Part shown: in pieces, positions 1 through 7,485 of the stretch | How the letters are laid out: each line of letters begins with the position of its first letter | How positions within the stretch are numbered: the first letter of the stretch is position 1 | DNA from: Imperialibacter sp965651695 | GTDB lineage: Bacteria; Bacteroidota; Bacteroidia; Cytophagales; Cyclobacteriaceae | NCBI GenBank assembly: GCA_965651695.1 | Contig: CBFGTI010000009.1 | Location: 1-64,000, forward strand | Direction: 5' to 3' | Length of the DNA stretch: 64,000 nucleotides | Notes under the pieces: generated by a model | Database searches by the model: none | What the model was told of the DNA's origin: nothing | What the model saw: the letters and a program-made list of their open reading frames with translations, nothing else | Program-made: the position numbers and the translations under genes

Positions 1-2
1 AA

Positions 3-506
3 CTCGATGTTAATGGAAGCGTACTAGTGGCTGGGACAGGGGAATATAAATATGCTAATGCGAAAACAAGGGTTCTCTCTGTTTCCAATAAATCGTTTAC
101 GGTAGAAGGCGCCCAGGCACTGGCAACTTCCGGCGGAGCAACCGGTAAATACGTTGCAAGTGGATCGCAGGGAGTGATAGCCTCCCTTTTTGCAGGCATT
201 GAGTTACCCGATGGAGCCGTGGTAACTCAGCTGAACGTTAATTTTATTGACAACGATGCGACTTACGATATTTCTGCACAGCTTGCCAGGGGAGAGCACG
301 CCGCTACCGGCGGAGTAGCCATGGCTACAATTGCAAGTACAGGGCAAAGCGCATCGGTACAATCGCTCTCAACCAGTTCCATTGCGGTGCCTGCCATTGA
401 TAACAGCTTGTATTACTATTATTTAGTTTTTCAAACACGCCAGGCCAATGCCGACATGTCGCTTTTAAGCTTTACCGTCACCTACACTGTAACCCAGGCA
501 GATTAA
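3..506 (+). CDS. C-terminal part of a secreted or surface protein (5' end outside window)
   Basis: The frame is open from the left edge of the window, so the gene begins upstream; the GTG at 27 is internal and not a credible start. The first visible residues read LDVNGSVLVAG, a phrase common in Bacteroidota proteins that resemble tail fibres or carry a chaperone-of-endosialidase domain. That family link is inference. The rest (about 160 residues) is rich in Ser, Thr, Gly and Ala, has alternating hydrophobic residues, no cysteine and no membrane segment, and looks like a beta-sandwich. Its stop lies only four bases before the ATG of the T9SS-sorted LRR protein, so the two are probably cotranscribed and may work together at the cell surface. 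No function can be named. Confidence 0.7.
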   Translation, partial: LDVNGSVLVAGTGEYKYANAKTRVLSVSNKSFTVEGAQALATSGGATGKYVASGSQGVIASLFAGIELPDGAVVTQLNVNFIDNDATYDISAQLARGEHAATGGVAMATIASTGQSASVQSLSTSSIAVPAIDNSLYYYYLVFQTRQANADMSLLSFTVTYTVTQAD

Positions 507-510
507 CAGC

Positions 511-3027
511 ATGATTGTACGGCTCTTACAGTTTTGCATTTTCATTTTGCTCGTCGCCGGTTTCTTTGACGCCAGAGGCCAGTTTTCCGTCACTGGCGAA
601 ACGGTAGTGGCTGTTTCCTCGGGCACAAAGCTTAGCCTCGATGCGCCAGTCAACAATCACGGCTCTATCGTGAATAGCGGTACGCTTTATCTCCGCGGCA
701 ACTGGGCAAACACTGGCTTTTATACCGGCCCCGGTTCAGTACATCTGGCCGGGGCGGAGCAGGTGTTTAACCATGGGAAAAAGGAACTGGCTACTTTGTT
801 TGTCGGCGGCGGTGGCATTAAGCAGGTAACAAACGGCGTGGTAATTAGTGAAGGGCTGGTTTTCAGCGAAGGATGGCTTCAGATAGAGGACACTGCTGCA
901 TTTCTGGTTAAAAATACCGCCAGTATTGCCGGTGCATCGGCGTCTGGCTATGTGCGTGGGAAAATGCAGGTGTCAGGCCTCGGCCGGCACTATTACCCGA
1001 TAGGCACGGCCACTACCTTTACCCCCGTTGAGCTGCTGGATGTTAAAGGCAATCAGCCTATAATAGGTTTTGAAGCCAGAGATACACACCCCGAGTCGCA
1101 ACCCGGCCTTGGGCTGCAGCTGGTTTCGCAGGCAAGGTATTGGCAGCAAACCGTAGTTTCCGGGGAAATGGTTTCCGGTAGAATTAAGCTTCAGGTAATT
1201 AACGAAGGCGCCATCGGCAGTATGGAAAAAGCTTCAGTGGCAGGAGCCAATGAGTTGGGAGGCGTTTACGAAAACCTCGGCCAGCATGCCACCACCGGGA
1301 CAGTAGAAAATGGAACCATCACCTCTTTTGAAGATGCTCTTTTTCAATATTATGCTTTGGCCAGAGAATTGAATGAGGGTAGGGTGGCCGACTCCATTGC
1401 GCTGGTAAAACTCTACGAGCGGGCCAATGGCGACAATTGGGTCAACCGAACAAACTGGCTTTCCGGTGCTATCGACACGTGGACGGGCGTAAGTGTACAG
1501 GCAGAACGAGTGGTAAGCGTAAACCTGGCAGCCAACAACCTTACCGGCCGCATTCCTTCCGAGTTGAGAAACCTGGGGGAAGCGGTGAGCTTAAATTTTT
1601 CGGGCAATCAATTGAGTGGAAGCGTTCCGGGATCGCTGGCACAATTGGGCAAACTGCAGACGTTCAACCTGAGCCAAAACAACATCCGCGACCTTCCGGA
1701 CTTAAGCTCGCTGCCTTCCATTCAGCTTTTCGACGTATCTTCCAACAACCTGGAGTTCGACGACCTCGAACCTAATGTAAGTATTCCCAACTTTGTTTAC
1801 GCCGAACAGGCAGCATTTGCTGCCGAAACAGATTCGCTTCAGCCTGTTCATCAGCCATTCCTTCTGAGTCTGTCGGCAGGCGGCTCGGCCAACCAGTACC
1901 AGTGGTACAGGCAAGGGGTGCCTGTTGCCGGCGCCGAGTCGCCGAGTCTTTTCATAGAAGACCTAATCTACGACAACATGGGAGCATACGACCTGAGGGT
2001 TACCAACACAATTGTGCCTGGTCTTACCCTGAAGAGTGCTTCGCAAAGAATTCGCGCCACTGCGGTGCTGCAAGGCACGGTAAGAGATGCCAGCGAACGA
2101 CCGGTTGCGGATGCTGTGGGGGCGTTGCTAGCGGTAAAAACGGGCAAGTATGACACTGCTGCTCACTATGCCGCCGATGCGAACGGCAACTTCTCGATGC
2201 CCGCTGTTGTGCTGGGCGATTACCTGCTTTATGCGAGCCAAAACCCGCAGCGCTACATCCCCACCTATTACAAAACCTCCACCGACTGGGCTGAAGCAGA
2301 CGTGATCAGCCTGAGAGACGACGTGGCAGGCATTGACATAGCCATGGAAAGTATGCCAGTGGAGCTCACACCGGACGACGGCGACAACCAGGTAGCAGGA
2401 ACGCTCGATGAAGATGTGCCGGAGGGAAGATTGCTGGCAAGGCAGCGGGTAAAAGGTGCCGGGGTAAGCTTGCATCGCCAGCGGGCCAGAGGAAAAGGCC
2501 TTGAAGATGAATTCGTTTACGAGCTGCTGGCCTACATACAAACAGACGACAATGGTGAATTTTCTATAGGGAACCTCCCCGATGGCGTATACAGGATCAA
2601 TATTCAGTACCCGGGGGTTCCTATGGATTCTACCTCTTTTGTTGAATTTGAAGTGGGAGGAGGAGCTTCGGTAGAAGAAAATAACATAGTACTGGAAGCC
2701 CTGGTTACAGAAAGTGGTATAGTGGTGAGTAAAGTTGCAGAAACAGGCATTTACCTGGGCTATTTTAAAGACCTGCAGGTTTTCCCTAACCCTGCCGATA
2801 AGTTTTTGACCATACAATACGCAAAGCTGGTGAAAGGGCAGGTAGTAGCCGGGCTCTACGACTTGAATGGCAAAATGCTCCAACAGCTTTCCCTGACGGA
2901 CCATCGGAATGGGTTTCATCAAATGGAGGTAAGTGCGTTGAAGAGCGGCCTCTACCTGCTTCGGTTTTACGATGCGCTCGCCCCGGCACGTCCGATAATT
3001 AGTTACCGGATAGTTATTTCCCGGTAA
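511..3027 (+). CDS. Secreted LRR/Ig-like protein with T9SS C-terminal sorting domain
   Basis: An 838-residue protein with an N-terminal signal peptide (hydrophobic stretch, cut near residue 23). Residues about 25-280 are a beta-rich region with NHGSIVNSGTLYLRGNW, often found in T9SS cargo. Residues about 290-420 are plant-type leucine-rich repeats opened by an LRRNT-like cap (LYERANGDNW, then WTGV). An Ig-like domain with YQWYRQG follows near 470-540, then a carboxypeptidase-regulatory-like beta domain (540-620), an Arg-rich conserved module (641-706) and a type A sorting domain from about 750, with VFPNPADKF, YDLNGKML and LKSGLYLLRF. It should cross the outer membrane by T9SS and be anchored or released. 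The domain order matches one module plus the tail of the giant protein at 16616-26689, so the two are paralogues. Ligand unknown. Confidence 0.88.
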   Translation: MIVRLLQFCIFILLVAGFFDARGQFSVTGETVVAVSSGTKLSLDAPVNNHGSIVNSGTLYLRGNWANTGFYTGPGSVHLAGAEQVFNHGKKELATLFVGGGGIKQVTNGVVISEGLVFSEGWLQIEDTAAFLVKNTASIAGASASGYVRGKMQVSGLGRHYYPIGTATTFTPVELLDVKGNQPIIGFEARDTHPESQPGLGLQLVSQARYWQQTVVSGEMVSGRIKLQVINEGAIGSMEKASVAGANELGGVYENLGQHATTGTVENGTITSFEDALFQYYALARELNEGRVADSIALVKLYERANGDNWVNRTNWLSGAIDTWTGVSVQAERVVSVNLAANNLTGRIPSELRNLGEAVSLNFSGNQLSGSVPGSLAQLGKLQTFNLSQNNIRDLPDLSSLPSIQLFDVSSNNLEFDDLEPNVSIPNFVYAEQAAFAAETDSLQPVHQPFLLSLSAGGSANQYQWYRQGVPVAGAESPSLFIEDLIYDNMGAYDLRVTNTIVPGLTLKSASQRIRATAVLQGTVRDASERPVADAVGALLAVKTGKYDTAAHYAADANGNFSMPAVVLGDYLLYASQNPQRYIPTYYKTSTDWAEADVISLRDDVAGIDIAMESMPVELTPDDGDNQVAGTLDEDVPEGRLLARQRVKGAGVSLHRQRARGKGLEDEFVYELLAYIQTDDNGEFSIGNLPDGVYRINIQYPGVPMDSTSFVEFEVGGGASVEENNIVLEALVTESGIVVSKVAETGIYLGYFKDLQVFPNPADKFLTIQYAKLVKGQVVAGLYDLNGKMLQQLSLTDHRNGFHQMEVSALKSGLYLLRFYDALAPARPIISYRIVISR
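2431..2628 (+). repeat. Shared Arg-rich module, copy 1
   Basis: This 198-base segment encodes residues 641-706 of the 838-residue LRR protein. It aligns without gaps to 26102-26299 in the giant LRR gene; by hand count 48 of 66 residues are identical. The core is ARQRVxGAGVSLxRQRARGK followed by a beta-rich part ending PGVPMD. It marks the two genes as paralogues. Confidence 0.8.
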
Positions 3028-3036
3028 TGCGTTTTC

Positions 3037-3044
3037 TACTTTTG
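3037..3044 (+). promoter_or_regulatory. Bacteroidota -7 box upstream of nitroreductase
   Basis: TACTTTTG matches the TAnnTTTG consensus exactly and lies 20 bases before the ATG at 3065. No clear -33 TTG is visible at the usual spacing. It would give the nitroreductase its own promoter, separate from the LRR gene that ends at 3027. Confidence 0.5.
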
Positions 3045-3064
3045 CATAGCTAAATACAAGTAGA

Positions 3065-3649
3065 ATGTTCGACGTAAACCAGGTAAATAAACTGATTGCC
3101 CACCGCAGGTCCATTTATACCAAGCAATTCACCGGCGAGACGATAGACGATGCCATCGTAAAGCAAATGCTGGAAAATGCCAACTGGGCACCAACCCACG
3201 GTCTTACCGAACCGTGGCGGTTTGTGGTGTTTTCAGGCGCTGGCATACAAAAGCTTGCCGAATTTCAGTCGGAGCTTTACCGCAAAGTAACCACTGCCAA
3301 TGGCTCGTTTGATCAGGGAAAGTACGAAGGTCTTAAAACAAAGCCGTTGCCGTCGTCTCACATTATTGCTATCGGAATGAAACGAGACGTAAAAGGCAAA
3401 ATTCCCGAAGTAGAAGAAATTGAATCGGTGGCCTGCGCCGTCCAAAATATGTACCTCACTGCTACAGCTTACGGAGTCGGGTGCTATTGGGGCTCGGGCG
3501 GCATCACCTATATGGATGAAGCAAAGCCATTCTTTGGGCTTTCGGCCAGCGACAAACTTCTGGGCTTTTTGTTTGTGGGAGTGCCATCGAAATGGCCCGA
3601 TAGCAAGCGAAAGCCCATTGGCGAGAAAGTGATGTGGGTAAGGGAATAA
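3065..3649 (+). CDS. Nitroreductase family protein
   Basis: A 194-residue protein of the FMN-dependent nitroreductase family, which reduces nitroaromatics, quinones or similar compounds with NAD(P)H, normally as a cytoplasmic homodimer. The N-terminal pattern IAHRRSIYTKQFTGE, the following ANWAPTHGLTEPWRF (FMN-binding region) and the late GCYWGSGG segment are typical, and the length fits. A TAnnTTTG box lies 20 bases upstream, so it is probably transcribed on its own. It converges with the CDF transporter gene, with only 12 bases between the stops. The physiological substrate cannot be told; a link to the polyketide cluster next door is possible but unsupported, since the strands differ. Confidence 0.88.
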   Translation: MFDVNQVNKLIAHRRSIYTKQFTGETIDDAIVKQMLENANWAPTHGLTEPWRFVVFSGAGIQKLAEFQSELYRKVTTANGSFDQGKYEGLKTKPLPSSHIIAIGMKRDVKGKIPEVEEIESVACAVQNMYLTATAYGVGCYWGSGGITYMDEAKPFFGLSASDKLLGFLFVGVPSKWPDSKRKPIGEKVMWVRE

Positions 3650-3661
3650 TCGGTCAGGCGT

Positions 3662-4585
3662 CTAGCATTCTTCATACCCGCATTTTTCGTCCTCCAGCTC
3701 TACTTCGATGGTTTGGTGGTCAATTTTGAATTCGTGAACCACCTTTCTGGCTTGCGCTTTCAGTTGCACAATATCCTGGTAAGGGAGAGGCTGGTCTATT
3801 ACCAAATGGCAACTCAACACGTTGTATTGTCCGTCGAGCGTCCATATATGAATATCGTGGGCATCTGTTACATGAGGCAAACTCGTGAGTTTTTCTTTCA
3901 CTTCTTTTATCGATACATCAACAGGCACAGCCTGGAGGAAAATAGTGAGCGTATCGCTTAAGTTGCGGTAAACGCCTGTCAGGATATAGGCAGCAATGCC
4001 AATAGAAAGGAGGGGGTCGATGAAAAACCAGTCGGTAAAATGGATGACGAGCGAGCCAATCAAAACAGCTGCCCAGCCCAATACATCTTCAAGCAAATGC
4101 AGCCTTACAGCCTTTTCGTTTATACCCCGGCCTCCCCACAGCTTCCACGCAGCAAAACCATTTACCAGTATTCCCAACACGGCAAACAGCAGCATGCCCA
4201 TGGTTTTTACTGGCTCAGGATTCCAAAGCCGCGGCACTGCCTCGATTATAATTACTACAGAGCCGGCCAAAAGAATTAAGCTGCTGATGGTGGCCGATAC
4301 CAGCGAAAACCTTCTGTAGCCATAGCTAAATTGCTTGTCCCTTTTTTTCCTTGAAATACGCTGAAAAACCCAGCTGAGCCCGATAGCAAGAGAATCGCCC
4401 AAATCGTGCAGGGCATCGGAAAGAATCGCCATCGAATTGGTAAACAACCCGCCGATTAGCTCAAGAATGGCAAATCCGAGGTTCAGGAAAAATACAGCCT
4501 TCAGCCTTCCTTCGGCATCCACGCCATGGTCGTGATGGTGGTGGTGCCCGTGGTGTGAATGATCGTGATGGTGACCGTTACCCAT
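3662..4585 (-). CDS. Cation diffusion facilitator (CzcD/ZitB-type metal exporter)
   Basis: A 307-residue inner-membrane protein that should export Zn2+ or a similar divalent cation in exchange for protons. The N terminus (residues 4-20) is a His/Asp-rich metal-binding tail. Six membrane segments follow; the transport site is visible as HDLGD in TM2 (H60, D61, D64) and HLLED in TM5 (H163, D167), the His/Asp pattern of zinc-type CDF proteins. The C terminus is the usual cytoplasmic ferredoxin-like domain, with HDIHIW and two late cysteines. The start codon overlaps the end of the methyltransferase gene by eight bases, so the gene appears to be the last member of the methyltransferase/type III PKS operon. 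Metal specificity is inferred. Confidence 0.92.
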   Translation of the reverse strand: MGNGHHHDHSHHGHHHHHDHGVDAEGRLKAVFFLNLGFAILELIGGLFTNSMAILSDALHDLGDSLAIGLSWVFQRISRKKRDKQFSYGYRRFSLVSATISSLILLAGSVVIIIEAVPRLWNPEPVKTMGMLLFAVLGILVNGFAAWKLWGGRGINEKAVRLHLLEDVLGWAAVLIGSLVIHFTDWFFIDPLLSIGIAAYILTGVYRNLSDTLTIFLQAVPVDVSIKEVKEKLTSLPHVTDAHDIHIWTLDGQYNVLSCHLVIDQPLPYQDIVQLKAQARKVVHEFKIDHQTIEVELEDEKCGYEEC

Positions 4586-5297
4586 TTATGCAGTAGATTA
4601 CAAGTTCCCAACGAAAGGCCCATCGCCAGCGTATTTCGTAGTCGGCTAAGCCGGCCCGCTTTAATATGTCGTCCCACTCAGCCACCCGGAAAGAGCGGAG
4701 CACCGACAGCCGGGCGTCGTTTTTCACCATGGGAGATCTGGAAAAGCCTCTTGTGAGCCAGTCGATGGAATGATAGGCAAACCAGTGCCGGTGCAGGTCG
4801 TTGTTGATAATGCCCATCCGTGCTTGCTTGCCCCAACCGGAGTAGAGGCCTACGAGCTCATCGTCGGTAAAATGGTGCGTAAACAGGCTGGTGTGGATAA
4901 TATCGAAAGAAAGCTCGGCAAATGCATCGGAAAATATATCAATTAGCTGGTAGCTGATCTCCGGATAGTCGCGGGTATTTTCCCTGGCATATTCAATAAT
5001 GTGCGGGTTGGCGTCTATCCCTACAAATTGCAGGTTGTAGCGGTTGTTTCTTCCCCACTCCGCCAGCAGCTTCATAATGTCGCCGCCCCCACAGCCCACG
5101 TCGGCAACCATTATGGGCTTGTTGCTGCGCGGCTGCCTTTCAAGCAACTTTTTAAGGCCACTGCGGCTCACCTCATTGCCTCCCAGCAGTCGGTTGATGG
5201 TGTCGAGCTCCTTAAGCGTCTGCACAATTATTTCGCCCGATGCCTGCAGGTCATCCATCCACTCTCTTGCGTACGAGCGTTTCGAAAAATCAGGCAT
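4578..5297 (-). CDS. Class I SAM-dependent methyltransferase of the type III PKS cluster
   Basis: A 239-residue soluble methyltransferase. The SAM-binding glycine motif VADVGCGGGD is at residues 64-73, with the acidic residue after strand 2 in VGIDANP and a post-motif HTSLFTHHF near the middle. The gene overlaps the polyketide synthase gene upstream by eight bases and the CDF gene downstream by eight bases, so translation of the three is probably coupled. By analogy with other type III PKS operons, it most likely methylates an oxygen or carbon of the aromatic polyketide; the exact target is inference. No membrane segment is seen. Confidence 0.87.
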   Translation of the reverse strand: MPDFSKRSYAREWMDDLQASGEIIVQTLKELDTINRLLGGNEVSRSGLKKLLERQPRSNKPIMVADVGCGGGDIMKLLAEWGRNNRYNLQFVGIDANPHIIEYARENTRDYPEISYQLIDIFSDAFAELSFDIIHTSLFTHHFTDDELVGLYSGWGKQARMGIINNDLHRHWFAYHSIDWLTRGFSRSPMVKNDARLSVLRSFRVAEWDDILKRAGLADYEIRWRWAFRWELVIYCING

Positions 5298-6408
5298 TAG
5301 CGTTAGAATTTACTTCCAGTAGCATGCTCTCCATGGTCAGTCCCGGCCCAAAAGCGAAACTAAGAATTTTTTTGCCATCGTCGCCGTCGGTTAGGCCGTC
5401 CCATATTTCTTTCAGTACAAACAATACCGTTGGCGACGACATATTGCCGAACGAACGCAGTATCTCATAGGCGGCGTTGTTCTGCGCCTTCGTTAGCCCC
5501 AGCGATTGCTCTATAGCCTCGAGTATCCGTTTTCCACCCGGGTGAATCGCAAAAAAGTTAATGGTACTGAGTGAAAACTCCGGCTGTGCAAGCAGCTTCC
5601 GGCTTAGTTCCTTAATACCATTTTTTATGATGTCGGGCACGTAGGCCGAGAGCTTCATTTCGAAGCCGAAATTGCCTATTTGCCAGGCCATATCTTTTCT
5701 GCCGTTGTACTCTACTTCACTCGCAAAATTGCAGGGGCTAAGGGAAAGCTTTTCATTAGGCGTGCTTTTCATCAGCATAGCTGCCGCGCCATCGGCAAAC
5801 AGTGCGTTGGCAAGCAGGTTGTCTTCTGTAGCTGCATTTTGAAAGTGGAGCGTGCAAAGTTCAACACAAACAATAAGCACGGTAGCACCTTGCTCGGCAC
5901 GACAAATGGTGTCTGCAATTTTAATGGCATTGATAGCGGCATGGCACCCCATAAAATTTATCGCTGTTCGCTTCACAGAAGGCTTCAGACGGAAAGCTTC
6001 CATCAGCTCTATATCCAGGCCGGGTGCATACATGCCTGTGCAGCTTACGGTAATAAGGTGGGTTACATTTTGCGACAGGTTGTGTCCGTAACGGCCGCAA
6101 AGATTGTCCACAGCCTTTATACACAGGGGTAGTGCGTGTTTTCTGTATGCTTCCATGCGGCTGCTAATGGCCGGAAAGGGCTGTAGTGTGTCATTTTTTG
6201 GGTAAAACTGGAAGTTCTCGGCGCTTACGCCGTAGTCTTTCAACACCGAGTGCCTTTGTCGTATACCACTTGCACGGTACAGTATTTCAAGCTGGCGAGC
6301 CTGCTCCTGGTTCAGCCGATGGGCTTTTACCATAAACCGGTAAATTTCCTTCTGCGAGAAACAATTGTCAGGCGTTGCGGTACCAATTCCCTGTATATAG
6401 GATTTCAT
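5290..6408 (-). CDS. Type III polyketide synthase (chalcone/stilbene synthase family)
   Basis: A 372-residue thiolase-fold enzyme expected to extend an acyl-CoA starter with malonyl-CoA and cyclise the chain to a resorcinol, pyrone or phloroglucinol-like ring. The catalytic triad is visible: Cys155 in NFMGCHAAINA, His289 in FAIHPGG and Asn322 in GNMSSPTVLF. VSCTGMYAPGLD (121-132) and the C-terminal FAFGPGLTME are also family hallmarks. The length is normal. It is the first gene of a leftward operon with the methyltransferase and CDF transporter, and is divergent from the UbiA gene, with 103 bases between the starts. It resembles bacterial alkylresorcinol/alkylpyrone enzymes more than DarB or KAS III, but the starter and ring form cannot be read from the sequence. 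Confidence 0.93.
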   Translation of the reverse strand: MKSYIQGIGTATPDNCFSQKEIYRFMVKAHRLNQEQARQLEILYRASGIRQRHSVLKDYGVSAENFQFYPKNDTLQPFPAISSRMEAYRKHALPLCIKAVDNLCGRYGHNLSQNVTHLITVSCTGMYAPGLDIELMEAFRLKPSVKRTAINFMGCHAAINAIKIADTICRAEQGATVLIVCVELCTLHFQNAATEDNLLANALFADGAAAMLMKSTPNEKLSLSPCNFASEVEYNGRKDMAWQIGNFGFEMKLSAYVPDIIKNGIKELSRKLLAQPEFSLSTINFFAIHPGGKRILEAIEQSLGLTKAQNNAAYEILRSFGNMSSPTVLFVLKEIWDGLTDGDDGKKILSFAFGPGLTMESMLLEVNSNANA

Positions 6409-6493
6409 CTAAGAGAGCGTTCGTGTAAGGACCTGGTTGCCCTTGTATTTTATTAACTGGCATTAATATAAGAGTAATTTATACGTACTTGTT

Positions 6494-6501
6494 TAAATTT
6501 G
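6494..6501 (+). promoter_or_regulatory. -7 box upstream of the UbiA gene
   Basis: TAAATTTG matches TAnnTTTG exactly and ends 10 bases before the ATG at 6512. Transcription would begin about 5-8 bases after the box, leaving almost no leader. No good -33 TTG is seen. The same spacer must also hold the leftward promoter of the PKS operon, for which I could not find a clear box. Confidence 0.4.
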
Positions 6502-6511
6502 ATTGCTTCTT

Positions 6512-7375
6512 ATGATACAAAAATCAACCTGGCTGCACCTGCGTATTCCCTTTTCTTTTTACCTGCTCCCGGTATTTGTATTTGCATGTGCCGTAGCAAA
6601 ACCGTACGACTGGCTCGCTGTAGCCCTGGTTTTTACTATTCTGCATTTCTTTCTCTACCCGGCCAGCTGCGGTTACAACTCGTGGTTCGACAAAGATGAG
6701 CAGAGCATTGGCGGGCTGGAAAAACCGCCAGCCGTGGAAAAAGAGCTGTACTGGGTGTCGCTGGCGTTTGATGCCATAGCTGTTGCATTGGGGCTTTTTA
6801 TCGGCTGGCAATTTGCCATTATGCTCGTTATCTACGGGCTGGCGTCCAAGGCCTACAGCCATCCCTTTACCCGGTGGAAAAGGCTGCCGCTTACAGGGTG
6901 GTTTGTAGCCGGTTTTTTCCAGGGCTATTTCACGTTTCTCATGGTGGTAATGGGCGTAACCGGTGCGCAGGCAAGCGAACTATGGACGCCGCAATTGCAG
7001 TGGCCGGCTTTGCTTACCTCGGCGCTCCTTTGGGGCTCCTACCCGATGACGCAGGTGTACCAGCACGAGGAAGACGGCAAAAGGGGTGACGAAACCATCA
7101 GCCGCAAGCTGGGCGTTTTGGGCACATTTCATTTCACAGCCATTTGTTTCTTGCTGGCAAGTGCAGGGTTTGTCTGGTATTTCGTGGCTTTTTTCGGGTT
7201 TGCCCCGGCAGTTGCGTTTGCTGTGGCCATGAGCCCCGTGCTGGTTTTTTTCGTGTGGTGGTACTTCAAGGTGAGAAACCGCCTGGCGGCCGCTGACTTT
7301 AAAAACACGATGCAGCTCAACCTTTACTCGGCGGTTTGCCTCAACCTTTTTTTTGTTTGGTTGTGGTTTGGGTAG
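6512..7375 (+). CDS. UbiA-type membrane prenyltransferase
   Basis: A 287-residue protein with about eight to nine membrane helices, of the UbiA superfamily, which joins an isoprenyl diphosphate to an aromatic or similar acceptor. The two Asp-rich sites are present: the first is GYNSWFDKDEQ (N56, D60, D62), and the second lies in YQHEEDGKRGDETISRKLG in the later loop. I chose ATG 6512; a TTG at 6503 would add three residues. The gene is divergent from the type III PKS operon and convergent with the flavoprotein gene. This placement suggests it prenylates the polyketide made next door; menaquinone or heme O synthesis is less likely, because the usual neighbours of those genes are absent. Confidence 0.88.
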   Translation: MIQKSTWLHLRIPFSFYLLPVFVFACAVAKPYDWLAVALVFTILHFFLYPASCGYNSWFDKDEQSIGGLEKPPAVEKELYWVSLAFDAIAVALGLFIGWQFAIMLVIYGLASKAYSHPFTRWKRLPLTGWFVAGFFQGYFTFLMVVMGVTGAQASELWTPQLQWPALLTSALLWGSYPMTQVYQHEEDGKRGDETISRKLGVLGTFHFTAICFLLASAGFVWYFVAFFGFAPAVAFAVAMSPVLVFFVWWYFKVRNRLAAADFKNTMQLNLYSAVCLNLFFVWLWFG

Positions 7376-7427
7376 GTCTTTAGGTCAATGAGTATGTGGG
7401 TCTATAAGTCGACTGGTCTGCCCCACC

Positions 7428-7451
7428 GAAACGGAACTTAGTTCCGGTTTC
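7428..7451. terminator. Hairpin between convergent UbiA and flavoprotein genes
   Basis: The arms GAAACGGAAC (7428-7437) and GTTCCGGTTTC (7441-7451) pair around a TTA loop with one bulged base. The hairpin sits between two convergent stops, where a two-way terminator would be expected, but there is no strong T-run on either side. Confidence 0.3.
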
Positions 7452-7485
7452 TCCCCCAAAAGACAGGGGCTCAAAGAAGTACTGA

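Noticed and set aside
2128..3114. A 328-codon minus-strand frame opposite the 838-residue LRR gene
   Set aside because: The plus strand here encodes a clear T9SS protein; the antisense frame has odd, His/Cys/Tyr-rich composition and no motif, as expected of a shadow in GC-biased codons.
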